NCBI GenBank assembly: GCA_943330235.2
Contig: CALQGY020000002.1
Coordinates: 21,592-85,591 of the forward strand
Direction of reading: 5' to 3'
DNA: 64,000 bases
Source of the DNA: Candidatus Kuenenia stuttgartensis
Lineage (GTDB): Bacteria; Gemmatimonadota; Gemmatimonadetes; Gemmatimonadales; Gemmatimonadaceae
The notes under the pieces were generated by a model that had not been told where the DNA came from, did not search any database, and saw only the letters and a program-made list of their open reading frames with translations. Shown here piece after piece: positions 26,216 through 33,920 of the stretch. A program made the translations under genes and the position numbers. The stretch's first letter is position 1, and every line of letters starts with the position of its first letter.

Positions 26216-28240
26216 ATGACCGACGCACGGCGAGCCGCTGTCAGCGCTGCCAACGCCGCCGACGCAACGCGGCTGCGCGATCGCGTCACGGCCGCCTTCG
26301 GCGAGCAGTATCTCATCGGCGAGGAGTTGGGCCGCGGCGGAATGGCCGTGGTGTATGCGGCCGAAGACGTGCGGCTCCAGCGACAGGTGGCGCTCAAGGT
26401 ACTCCCGCCGGATCTCGCCTTTCGGCTCGATGTGCGCGAGCGCTTCGTGCGCGAGGCGCAGACCGCCGCGCGACTCAATCATCCGCACATCGTGCCCATC
26501 TACGCGGTGCATGAAGACGCCGGCATGGTCTGCTTCGCCATGGGACTCGTGCGCGGTGACAGCGTCGCGGCGCGACTCGTGCGGGATCCCCGTCCGCCGT
26601 TCGAGTTCGTCGCGTCGGTGCTTGAGCAGACCGCCGACGCGCTCGCGTACGCCCACGCGTGCGGCGTGGTGCACCGTGATGTGAAGCCCGATAACATCCT
26701 GCTCGACAGCGAGTCCGGGCGCGCCATGGTGACCGACTTCGGCATTGCCCGCGCCGCCGAGGGCGGGTCGCGGCTCACGCAGACCGGCGTCGCCGTCGGC
26801 ACACCGGCGTTTATGAGTCCGGAGCAGGCCACCGGCGACAAAGAGGTCGACGGACGCAGCGACGTCTACTCGTTGGGGGTGGTTGGCTTTTTGATGCTGG
26901 CCGGGCGGTTGCCGTTCGAGGCCAGCACCACGCCCGCCATGCTGCTCAAGCATGTCAGCGAATCGCCGCCGCCCCTCGCCTCAATGCGGCCCGATGCGCC
27001 GCGGGCCTTGGTTGGCATTCTCGAACGCTGTCTGGCCAAACGTCCGGCTGATCGCTGGGAGAGCGCGCTGGCGTTGCGCGATGCGCTTCGGCGTGTGCAG
27101 CGGGACGGGTCGCTCCGTGCGGATCGCAGCGCTGCGGCGTCGGGCTATACGCCTCAGCCGGTCGTGCCCGCGCTCCCGCGCGTGCGCGATGAGCAGATCG
27201 ACCGCGACCGCGACCGCGATCGCGACCGAGATCGGGGCCGCATGGAGCGCGCGTATGCCGAGAAGGCTGGACATCGCGCCGAAGACTGGGCACCTCGCGC
27301 CATCGCGTACGCGCCGCAGCACGGCGAGGCGGATGGCGGCGCGCGCATCGACCGGCTGTCCGATCAGCACGCTCCATCGCACCATTCGCCGACGGGGCGC
27401 GCGGAGCGTATTGCGCGAACCGCCCCAGCGTTCAAACGACATCTCACGTGGGTGCTGGGGAGCGCCATCGTGGGGGGCGGTACGTTTGCGATTGGTGCGT
27501 CGCTCAGTCTTCCCGCTCTGGTCGTCCCGTTTATCGCGAGCGTACTGGTCGGCATCGCCAGCACGCAGATGCTGATGATGGACTTCCTCAAGCTGCGTCG
27601 GCTCGGTGTGACGCCGAGCGAGGCGCTGGGCGACGGGTGGAAGGCCATCGCGGCGCGCGCCGATGATCGACCCCGCAGTGCGCTGGTGGCGGAGGCGCTG
27701 GAACGCGTCGCGGGCCCTGCGGTCCTGCAGTCGAGGCATGGCAGCACCGTTCGCAACGCGGTCGACGACCGCCTGAGCATTCGCGAGACGGCGGCGCGGT
27801 TGTCGGCGGCAGACAAGGCCATGGTGCCCGACGTGGAACCGACCGCCGAGGCGCTGCTCGAGCGCATCGGGTCGTTGGCCGGTGGATTGGAGCGGCTCGA
27901 ACGCGACGTGCCTGGCGAGGCGATGGCGCAGCTGGACGCGCGCATTGCGATGACGCGCGCCGAGCCGGAACACGCGCCGGACCGCGAGCGCCGGCTGACG
28001 TTACTGACGCGTCAGCAGGCGTCGTTGCAGGAATTGCTCGATCGGCGTGGCACCATGCAACGCCAACTCGAGAGCGCATCGGTCGCGCTCCGCTCCCTGC
28101 GCTTCGATCTGGTGAAGTTGCAAACGTTGGGTGTCGGGTCGGCGATGCGCGACGACACGCAGGCCACGCAGGAGGCGCGCGCGGTGTCGGCGGACATCCG
28201 GCGTGCGCTGGAAGCCGCCGAGGAAGTGCGCGCGCTCTAG
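26216..28240 (+). CDS. Ser/Thr protein kinase with two membrane helices and a coiled-coil C-terminus (paralogue 2)
   Basis: A paralogue of the preceding gene, 674 residues, with the same order of parts. The kinase domain has GRGGMAVVYAA, VALK with Lys61, HRDVKPDN (153-160), DFG (174-176) and GTPAFMSPEQ. A linker carries an Arg-Asp dipeptide run (RDRDRDRDRDRGR). Two close hydrophobic segments follow near residues 404-445 (HLTWVLGSAIVGGGTFAIGA, LVVPFIASVLVGIAS). A helical tail contains LRSLRFDLVKLQTLG, matching LENMRLDLVRLRTG of paralogue 1. Kinase activity looks intact; targets are unknown. The stop codon lies in the first unit of a 13-bp tandem repeat. Confidence 0.88.
   Translation: MTDARRAAVSAANAADATRLRDRVTAAFGEQYLIGEELGRGGMAVVYAAEDVRLQRQVALKVLPPDLAFRLDVRERFVREAQTAARLNHPHIVPIYAVHEDAGMVCFAMGLVRGDSVAARLVRDPRPPFEFVASVLEQTADALAYAHACGVVHRDVKPDNILLDSESGRAMVTDFGIARAAEGGSRLTQTGVAVGTPAFMSPEQATGDKEVDGRSDVYSLGVVGFLMLAGRLPFEASTTPAMLLKHVSESPPPLASMRPDAPRALVGILERCLAKRPADRWESALALRDALRRVQRDGSLRADRSAAASGYTPQPVVPALPRVRDEQIDRDRDRDRDRDRGRMERAYAEKAGHRAEDWAPRAIAYAPQHGEADGGARIDRLSDQHAPSHHSPTGRAERIARTAPAFKRHLTWVLGSAIVGGGTFAIGASLSLPALVVPFIASVLVGIASTQMLMMDFLKLRRLGVTPSEALGDGWKAIAARADDRPRSALVAEALERVAGPAVLQSRHGSTVRNAVDDRLSIRETAARLSAADKAMVPDVEPTAEALLERIGSLAGGLERLERDVPGEAMAQLDARIAMTRAEPEHAPDRERRLTLLTRQQASLQELLDRRGTMQRQLESASVALRSLRFDLVKLQTLGVGSAMRDDTQATQEARAVSADIRRALEAAEEVRAL
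27200..27235. repeat. Hexanucleotide repeat encoding Arg-Asp dipeptides
   Basis: Six tandem hexamers of the form GACCGC/GATCGC/GACCGA inside the second kinase gene, giving an (Asp-Arg)n stretch in the linker between kinase and membrane domains. Confidence 0.7.
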
Positions 28241-28303
28241 GGCGCTACGCGAGGGCGCTAGGCTAGGGCGCTAGGCTAGGGTGCCACGCGAGGGCGCTAG
28301 GCC
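28239..28303. repeat. Five tandem 13-bp repeats spanning two convergent stop codons
   Basis: Units AGGGCGCTACGCG, AGGGCGCTAGGCT (twice), AGGGTGCCACGCG and AGGGCGCTAGGCC run head to tail. The array begins in the TAG of the kinase gene (28238-28240), and its last unit holds the CTA (stop) of the minus-strand TPR gene at 28297-28299. The units alternate in type, suggesting a 26-bp higher period. Confidence 0.85.
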
Positions 28304-28608
28304 CAGTCGTCCAAGCGCGACTCCAAGTCGCCCACGAGCGCGCCATGCCCGTGCCGATGGGCGGCGTCGATGCCGCGCTGCGCCGCCACACGCGCCTCGT
28401 CCGTGCGTCCGAGCACATGGAGCACGTCGGCGTAGCGCAGCCACCCGTTCCCTTCGTCGTCGTGGCGCGCCAGATAAGCCGCGAGTTCGCGCTCGCCTTC
28501 GGCGTGTTCGCCGGCTTTGAGGAGCTCGTTCGCGAGGCCGAAGCGGGCCAGCGGATTTTCGGGCTGCTTCGCCACGAGGGCGCGCATCGCGGCAAGTCGA
28601 TCAATCAT
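28297..28608 (-). CDS. Small TPR-like protein
   Basis: A 103-residue, apparently cytoplasmic helical protein with about two tetratricopeptide-type repeats: LARFGLANELLKAGEHAEGERE and WLRYADVLHVLGRTDEARVAAQRG in outline, with the Gly, Ala and Leu positions expected for TPR. It probably mediates protein contacts; the partner is unknown. Its ATG overlaps the end of the upstream hydrolase gene by eight bases, so it is the last gene of a three-gene operon (zinc ribbon, hydrolase, TPR). Confidence 0.65.
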   Translation of the reverse strand: MIDRLAAMRALVAKQPENPLARFGLANELLKAGEHAEGERELAAYLARHDDEGNGWLRYADVLHVLGRTDEARVAAQRGIDAAHRHGHGALVGDLESRLDDWA

Positions 28609-29491
28609 CGGGAGACTCTGAAGATGGAGTGGGGAGCGGGCGCGTCAGCAGTTCCGTGATGAGCGCGCCCAGTTGGTCCGGCGCTTCCTCGGGGGCCACG
28701 TGCGCGACGCCGGGAAGCCGGTGGATGGACAGGGCGCCCCGCGTCGCGGCGGCGAGTGCTGTCGTGAGTCGCGCGGTCCGCGATTCGCTGCGCAGCGGAT
28801 CGAGCCGGCCAACCGCTAGCAGGACCGGGCCATGCAGTGCGCCAGGTTGCAGGGCGCTGACGGTATCGGCGCGCGAGGCGCGAAGGGCGGCCAGCTGCGC
28901 GCAGGCCGCGTCCCGCCCGTCGCGCGTGCGAAAGCCCCGCAGATACACGTCAAGCGAATGGGCCCCGCGATCGCGCTGCGCGTAGGCGGGCAGGAGTGAC
29001 GCGTGCAACGCCGAGGCCAGCCAACCCGGCGCCAACCATCGCCACAGGGGGAGCAGCGCGGCGATACGCGCCAGCCTCCCGCTGATCATGGCGTCGCGCG
29101 GCGTATCGGCCAACATGGTGGGATTGATCAGCGCGAGGCGCGCCACCCGCGTGGGCTGGCGCTGCGCGATGGCGGCCGCGACGGCCGCCCCCATACCATG
29201 GCCCACCAGCGAGGCCACCGGTACGCCCATGATGTCCAACAGCTGCGCCACCCGTTCGGCGTGCGCGGCGATGGTCATGGCCGCACCTCCCGGCGGGTCG
29301 CTGCGGCCGTGTCCGAGCAGATCAAGCACCAAGACGCGGTGTCCCTCGGGGAGTCGGGGCAGCAGATCCTGCCACAGATGCGAGGAGGTGAAGGCCCCAT
29401 GGATGAGGACGATCGGCTCGCCGACCCCGCGTGATCCAAACGCGTAGCAGTACATCCGCGCGCCGGCCAGATCGACGAACTCACCGCGCAT
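28601..29491 (-). CDS. Alpha/beta hydrolase-fold protein with Gly in the nucleophile position
   Basis: An alpha/beta hydrolase-fold protein of 296 residues. The oxyanion region IVLIHGAFTSS, LGHGRSDPPGG and the C-terminal GRLDPL (acid) and GVAHVAPEEAP (His) are normal for the fold. The nucleophile elbow reads LVGHGMGAAVA: the expected Ser of GHSMG is Gly, encoded GGT. It may be non-hydrolytic, or use the fold for binding. Its start overlaps the zinc-ribbon stop as TGATG, and its end overlaps the TPR start. A single A-to-G change from AGT would create the substitution, so a recent mutation or a sequence error is possible. Confidence 0.75.
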   Translation of the reverse strand: MRGEFVDLAGARMYCYAFGSRGVGEPIVLIHGAFTSSHLWQDLLPRLPEGHRVLVLDLLGHGRSDPPGGAAMTIAAHAERVAQLLDIMGVPVASLVGHGMGAAVAAAIAQRQPTRVARLALINPTMLADTPRDAMISGRLARIAALLPLWRWLAPGWLASALHASLLPAYAQRDRGAHSLDVYLRGFRTRDGRDAACAQLAALRASRADTVSALQPGALHGPVLLAVGRLDPLRSESRTARLTTALAAATRGALSIHRLPGVAHVAPEEAPDQLGALITELLTRPLPTPSSESPDD

Positions 29492-29703
29492 CAGGAGGTC
29501 CCACCCGGAATCACGAGGCCGCAGCAGCCGCAGTAACGGTCGGGCACGGCGGACTCGGCGGATGGTGCGCCGTCCAACGTCCCGGTGCGCGATCCACAGC
29601 GGGGGCAGCGGACGGACCGCGCGTGCGCGACGTGGTGCGACGCGGCGGCCGATCCGGACGGGGGCGCCGCGGGGCGCTCGGAGGGCTCATGAGGGGCGGC
29701 CAT
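29491..29703 (-). CDS. Small zinc-ribbon protein
   Basis: A 70-residue protein. The first half is Ala/Pro/Ser-rich and probably disordered. The second half has two Cys pairs, RCPRCGSR and YCGCCGLV, spaced as in a zinc ribbon. It may bind nucleic acid or protein. ATG 29703 is chosen; the frame stays open to 29742, but that extension is Arg-rich and not needed. The TGA overlaps the ATG of the hydrolase gene, suggesting translational coupling. Confidence 0.55.
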   Translation of the reverse strand: MAAPHEPSERPAAPPSGSAAASHHVAHARSVRCPRCGSRTGTLDGAPSAESAVPDRYCGCCGLVIPGGTS

Positions 29704-29791
29704 GTCAACGCGCAATCTCGGGGCGCGGCGCCGCACGGACAAGCGACGGCAGTGGCTGGCGTGGCTTCATTCGATGGATGGCCGAAACGCA

Positions 29792-29821
29792 ACACGGGGG
29801 CGCCGTATGGCGCCCCCGTGT
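29792..29821. terminator. 13-bp perfect hairpin after the Spy-like gene
   Basis: ACACGGGGGCGCC, loop GTAT, GGCGCCCCCGTGT. It lies 55 bases beyond the stop of the minus-strand Spy-like gene and ahead of the next minus-strand operon. Confidence 0.65.
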
Positions 29822-29876
29822 GACCAGCGATGTCGTCGACGAACCGTGCTTGCCGACGAGGTGGTGCGTGTGACGC

Positions 29877-30269
29877 TTAGAGTCCGCCGCGACCGCGGCC
29901 CTGCGGCATCGCGGCGAGGTTCTTGTCAAACGTGGCCTGTCCTTCGGCGTTCAGCAGCGCCTTGAGCGCCTTGTTCCGATCGGCGTTCATTTCGGCCATC
30001 TTGGCCTGACCTTCCGGCGAACGCATGTCGACGCCAGCCGCACGGGCCTCGGCCTGCTTCTTCGTCGCGTTCATCATGATGGTGTCGGCCTGCGCGGACT
30101 GCGCCGGCGTGAGCGTGATGCCGGCGAACAGCTGCTCCTTCTGACGCGCCATACGCTGCTCGGGGGTCATCTGCATGCCACCACCGCCACCACCGCCACC
30201 CTGCGCGTAGAGGGGAGCTGCAACCGCGAGCGACGCGGCGACTACGAGGATGCGAAGGGATGTCTTCAT
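29877..30269 (-). CDS. Small periplasmic Spy/CpxP-like protein
   Basis: An exported protein of 130 residues. The signal peptide (LRILVVAASLAVAAPLYAQ) is followed by an eight-Gly stretch and MQMTPEQRMARQKEQL. The mature part is helical and has the LTPAQSAQ motif of the LTxxQ (Spy/CpxP) family, then ADRNKALKALLNAEGQATFD and a Gly/Arg end. Relatives act as periplasmic chaperones or stress sensors; here this is inference from a short motif. ATG 30269 has AGGA eight bases upstream and is preferred over the upstream ATG at 30329. Confidence 0.6.
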   Translation of the reverse strand: MKTSLRILVVAASLAVAAPLYAQGGGGGGGGMQMTPEQRMARQKEQLFAGITLTPAQSAQADTIMMNATKKQAEARAAGVDMRSPEGQAKMAEMNADRNKALKALLNAEGQATFDKNLAAMPQGRGRGGL

Positions 30270-30340
30270 CGGTAGGGTCCTGAGGTGGGGTCGTCCGGCA
30301 CGGACATCCACGCATTCGCGCGGCGGCACTTACCTCAACA

Positions 30341-30361
30341 TGATAGACGCGGAACCTATCA
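30341..30361. promoter_or_regulatory. Inverted repeat in an AT-richer intergenic region
   Basis: TGATAG, nine bases, CTATCA. It lies in the 245-bp region between the divergent Spy-like gene and the plus-strand gene at 30515. The surrounding 30330-30480 stretch is visibly less GC-rich than the genes, as expected for promoters. I could not place convincing -35/-10 pairs. Confidence 0.3.
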
Positions 30362-30514
30362 AAAGCGTTAACAGGTTATGCGCATGCGAAAGGGCATTGA
30401 CGACAGGCTCCGCATGCCGAAAAGTGGAAAATTCGGTGATCAGAAGGCGCCCCGCGCAGGGAAACTGGCGCGAGACTCTAGCGAAATGCCCGCCACGTCG
30501 TAAGATAGCCCTCT

Positions 30515-31747
30515 GTGACGGTCCCTTCATCCCACTCCGCGTTCGATCCGCCACCGAGCGAGCGCTCTCCGGCCCAAGCAGGCGGGACTGTGTCCACGCC
30601 CGCCGCCGGTTTTTCGTCTGGCGAGTCGCTGGCCGGCATCGCCGTGCCGCCGCCGCCGCCCACGCCACCAGCGGTTCTTCTGCCCACCACGTTCGCGATC
30701 TGTCGCGTGCTGGAGCGCGCTGGCCCCGCGGTGCAGTACCGCGCGCTATTGGATGTTGCCCAGTATCCAGGCGGCGCCCAGTTGCGTCGGGTGCCGTACG
30801 GCTCACGGCAGGGGTGGCAACTGCTGATGCAGCAGGACATGGACGGTACATGGCCCGGTGGCATGCTTACCGTGCCGACGGCGGGCGGTCTCGCGGGGGT
30901 TGGCACCATTCCGGCCTATCGGCGACTGCTGGAGCTGGGCTGGGACCCCGAAGGGCCGGGGATGTCGGCGACGAAGCGGTTGCTCTTTCGTTTGCTGGCC
31001 GAGGACGACGATCCGTCGTTCCTGGCCGAGATGATGCCCACGTATCACGACGAAGATCTGATTCTCCGCGGGCGACTGATTCTGCGTGAGGCGGCCGCTG
31101 CGGCGCTCGCGCAGGCCGGCTACGAACAGGATCCGCGACTGCGCGGGGCCGCGCGCCGTCTCGTGCTACGTGTCAACGAGTACCTCAAGTCGCCCCTGGC
31201 CCAGAAGCCGTGGATCCGCCTTGGGAACCAGCACGTGCTGCCCCCCGAGGTCGCGGCCCCGTCCTTCCATCTGCTGGTCATGCTGGCGTACATGCCCGCG
31301 TTCCGTAGCGAGCATCACGACTTCATGGACCGGCTCTTCACGCATCTCACCCAGCCGTGGCCTCGGCAGTCGCCGGTGCAGCAGGTCGGTGCGCACCTGC
31401 TGGAACAGCCGCATTTCGTGATGGGGGATCTCCTGGCCACGCGGCACATCATGGACGCCGACATGCCGTCCGCTCTGGCGTGGCTCGAGCTCATGGCGCG
31501 GCTGGGTTTCCTCCGAAAGCACGACGGGTGGTACCGGCTGTTCGATCGCCTGCTGGAGGATCGCGACCGCAAGGGGCTGTGGCACCCGCCGCGCTCCGTC
31601 GTGATGCCCGAGACGGTACCGGCCTGGTCGTGGCCGGTCCTGCCCCTCGACGACCAGCCGGACGCGGTGGTAGGGGCGTCTATGGACGTGACCTTCCGTC
31701 TGGGACTGATCTCGCGCCTCTCGGGGCGCGGCGTCGAACTGATCTGA
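30515..31747 (+). CDS. Protein of unknown function
   Basis: A 410-residue, apparently cytoplasmic protein that I do not recognise. The first 50 residues are Pro/Ser/Ala-rich with a PPPPPTPP run, followed by a largely helical body. Two segments, LLMQQDMDGTWPGGML and RDRKGLWHPPRS, resemble the QxxDGxW repeats of alpha/alpha-toroid proteins (squalene cyclase or prenyltransferase type), but this similarity is weak and no catalytic motif is seen. The start is GTG 30515; an alternative start inside the Pro-rich part is possible. A DEAD-box helicase gene follows after 49 bases. Confidence 0.6.
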   Translation: MTVPSSHSAFDPPPSERSPAQAGGTVSTPAAGFSSGESLAGIAVPPPPPTPPAVLLPTTFAICRVLERAGPAVQYRALLDVAQYPGGAQLRRVPYGSRQGWQLLMQQDMDGTWPGGMLTVPTAGGLAGVGTIPAYRRLLELGWDPEGPGMSATKRLLFRLLAEDDDPSFLAEMMPTYHDEDLILRGRLILREAAAAALAQAGYEQDPRLRGAARRLVLRVNEYLKSPLAQKPWIRLGNQHVLPPEVAAPSFHLLVMLAYMPAFRSEHHDFMDRLFTHLTQPWPRQSPVQQVGAHLLEQPHFVMGDLLATRHIMDADMPSALAWLELMARLGFLRKHDGWYRLFDRLLEDRDRKGLWHPPRSVVMPETVPAWSWPVLPLDDQPDAVVGASMDVTFRLGLISRLSGRGVELI

Positions 31748-31796
31748 GCCATTCTCCCCGATCGGGGTGGGTGTCGATTAGTTTTCCCGCAAACAC

Positions 31797-32966
31797 ATGA
31801 CAGCGATAGAATCTGAAGTCTCCCTCGGCGAGCCGACGTTCGCCGACCTGGGCTTGGCCCAGCCATTGCTCGACGCCATTCGCGACGCCGGCTACGAGCA
31901 CCCGACCCCCATCCAGCGTGATGCGATTCCGGTCGCCCTCAAGGGGCGCGACCTGATCGGGCTCGCGCAGACCGGTACCGGCAAGACGGCCAGCTTTACG
32001 CTGCCGATCGTCAATCGCCTGTTGGGGGGGCCGCGCCGAACGCGCGTGCTCATCCTGACACCGACACGCGAGCTCTGTCTTCAGGTCGAAGAGAGCTTCC
32101 GCAAGTATTCCAAGTACGCGCCGGTGGATGTGATTCCGGTGTTCGGCGGCGTCGGCTACGAGCCGCAGGAAAAAGCGCTGCGCCGCGGCGTCGATGCCGT
32201 GGTCGCCACGCCGGGCCGCCTGCTCGATCACCTCGAGAAGCGGAACGTCGACTTCTCGTATCTCGAGACGCTGGTGTTGGACGAAGCGGATCGCATGCTC
32301 GACATGGGCTTCGCGCCGCAGATCAATCGCATCGTCGAACAGATTCCGCGCTATCGCCAGACGCTGCTGTTCAGCGCCACGATGCCGCCGGAAGTGGAAG
32401 CGCTCAGCCGCAAGTATCTGCGCAAGCCGGTGGTCATTCAGGTGGGGCGCCGGTCGGCCGCGGCCACCACGGTCACGCACGCCGTCTATCCTGTGCCGCG
32501 CCAGCGGAAGAACGAACTGCTCGTGCACTTGTTGTCTGCCACGCATCATGACTCGGTGCTGGTGTTCACGCGCACCAAGAGCGGCGCCGATCGCGTAGTG
32601 GAAGATCTGCAGCGCGCGAAGATTGATGCCGGCGCCATGCACGCGGACAAGTCGCAGAAGGACCGCATGAAGGCGCTGGAAGATTTCAAGAGCGGCAAGC
32701 TGCGTGTGCTGGTGGCGACGGACATCGCGCAACGCGGGCTCGATATCTCGGGGATCACGCACGTGATCAACTTTGATGTGCCGCAGCAACCGGAAGACTA
32801 CGTGCACCGCATCGGTCGTACGGGGCGTGCCGCCTCGACGGGTGACGCCTACACGTTCATGTCGGCCGAAGAGATCGGGATGGTGCGGACCATTGAGCGC
32901 ACGATTGGCCAGGAAATTCCGCGCGTCAGCGTGCCGGGCTTCGACTTCGGCACCTCAGCCGACTGA
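31797..32966 (+). CDS. DEAD-box RNA helicase (RhlE-like)
   Basis: An ATP-dependent RNA helicase of 389 residues, just the two RecA-like domains without a long tail. The Q motif is present (FADLGLAQPLLDAIRDAGYE with PTPIQ), as are AQTGTGKT (motif I), PTRELCLQ (Ia), TPGRLLD (Ib), DEAD (II), SATMP (III), VFTRTKSGAD (IV), ATDIAQRGLDI (V) and HRIGRTGRA (VI). It probably works in RNA unwinding in ribosome assembly or mRNA turnover. The convergent pseudopilin gene begins its 3' end 43 bases downstream. Confidence 0.92.
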   Translation: MTAIESEVSLGEPTFADLGLAQPLLDAIRDAGYEHPTPIQRDAIPVALKGRDLIGLAQTGTGKTASFTLPIVNRLLGGPRRTRVLILTPTRELCLQVEESFRKYSKYAPVDVIPVFGGVGYEPQEKALRRGVDAVVATPGRLLDHLEKRNVDFSYLETLVLDEADRMLDMGFAPQINRIVEQIPRYRQTLLFSATMPPEVEALSRKYLRKPVVIQVGRRSAAATTVTHAVYPVPRQRKNELLVHLLSATHHDSVLVFTRTKSGADRVVEDLQRAKIDAGAMHADKSQKDRMKALEDFKSGKLRVLVATDIAQRGLDISGITHVINFDVPQQPEDYVHRIGRTGRAASTGDAYTFMSAEEIGMVRTIERTIGQEIPRVSVPGFDFGTSAD

Positions 32967-33009
32967 ACCATCGGGCGGTCGCGCGCGCCGCAGGGCGGCG
33001 CGTGGCCCC

Positions 33010-33435
33010 TCAGCGCCGAACACGTCCCAGTCGCGACACCAGAATGGTGTCGCGACTGGCGCCTCGTGACAGCACAATGCGCAGGTTCGCGGCGCCGAAG
33101 CCCAGCCCGGAGGCGAGGTACGCCATCGAGTCGCGCGTGGATTCGAGTCGTACCGCATGGCCCCGCTGCAGCTCCAACCGTGCCAGCGTATCGGTGTCGG
33201 CATGGATCACGAGGCGCTGCCCTGGCACGTCGAGACGTACCGCGGTGCGTGTCCCCGTGGCCATCGCACGGTCGCGGGCGAAGGCGAACAGCTCCACCAC
33301 TTCCTGCGCTGCACCGTGGACGTGGGCCGTGTCCATCGCCCGCACCCCGGAGGCGAACGCCACCGCCGCGCAGCCGCTCAGGACCGCCAGCAGGATTACC
33401 TGTTCGATGAGTGTGCTGCCCGTGCGACGGATCAT
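33010..33435 (-). CDS. Orphan type IV pilin-like (pseudopilin) protein
   Basis: A 141-residue protein with a class III prepilin N-terminus: short basic leader MIRRTG, then STLIEQVILLAVLSGCAAVAF, where Glu at +5 and the hydrophobic helix match the GFTLIE methylation motif. The rest resembles GspH/FimT minor pseudopilins (FARDRAMATGTRTAVRLDV). It would need a prepilin peptidase and an inner-membrane assembly platform, none of which is nearby. The 3' coding end contains a 15-bp perfect hairpin. Confidence 0.7.
   Translation of the reverse strand: MIRRTGSTLIEQVILLAVLSGCAAVAFASGVRAMDTAHVHGAAQEVVELFAFARDRAMATGTRTAVRLDVPGQRLVIHADTDTLARLELQRGHAVRLESTRDSMAYLASGLGFGAANLRIVLSRGASRDTILVSRLGRVRR
33027..33059. 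terminator. 15-bp perfect hairpin inside the 3' end of the pseudopilin gene
   Basis: CCAGTCGCGACACCA, loop GAA, TGGTGTCGCGACTGG. It lies within the last codons of the minus-strand pseudopilin and 60 bases after the stop of the plus-strand helicase. It could end helicase transcription while being translated on the other strand. Confidence 0.55.
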
Positions 33436-33632
33436 GGCGCACTATCTCGACTTGTTCGCCATACTGCATCATCCATGCATCGCGCATCAGATCGAAATCA
33501 CGCACCTCTTCACCCGCGACGCTCATGTGGCACACTGAACGGCACCGTGCGGATACGCCGCCCCAACATTCGTGGCGTGCACTGCGGACCTCCCGCTCCA
33601 CCCCTCCCGCGGGCGCCCGAAAAAAATTCTTG

Positions 33633-33893
33633 ATGCTGCAAACGATTGCGATTGCAGGATTCTTCGTCTCGAGCTGTTCGGGCGGTATGCCAAACCCGAA
33701 CCGTGATATATCCTCGGGGCAGGCGATACTGGACCTTGGTTCAGCCGTCTTCGAGCTGCGCGAAGAGAACGCCCTGTTGCAGGCGCAGATCGATTCGTTA
33801 CGAGGGACGGTGGCGTATCAGGATACCATCCTTCGTCAGTTGGCGACGCTGTCGAACGTCTCGGTTCGACCGTCTCCGTGGTCCGTTCCCTGA
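33633..33893 (+). CDS. Small coiled-coil lipoprotein
   Basis: An 86-residue predicted lipoprotein: short hydrophobic N-terminus MLQTIAIAGFFV followed by the lipobox VSSC. The mature part has a heptad-like helix (AVFELREENALLQAQIDSL) that should form a coiled coil, and a short Pro-rich end. It resembles in design, but not clearly in sequence, small envelope lipoproteins such as Lpp. ATG 33633 gives this N-terminus; the frame is open upstream to 33411 without secretory features. It ends 27 bases before pfkA. Confidence 0.6.
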   Translation: MLQTIAIAGFFVSSCSGGMPNPNRDISSGQAILDLGSAVFELREENALLQAQIDSLRGTVAYQDTILRQLATLSNVSVRPSPWSVP

Positions 33894-33920
33894 CGTCTGT
33901 ACACCCGACACTCGCACTCT

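Noticed and set aside
25562..26953. 463-codon minus-strand frame spanning the two kinase genes
   Set aside because: It crosses the boundary between two real genes and has shadow composition.
28239..28303. CRISPR array
   Set aside because: The units are 13 bp, directly tandem and without spacers, and no cas gene is present.
31756..31767. Terminator at the palindrome CCCCGATCGGGG
   Set aside because: A 4-bp stem is too weak to call; it may be chance in GC-rich DNA.
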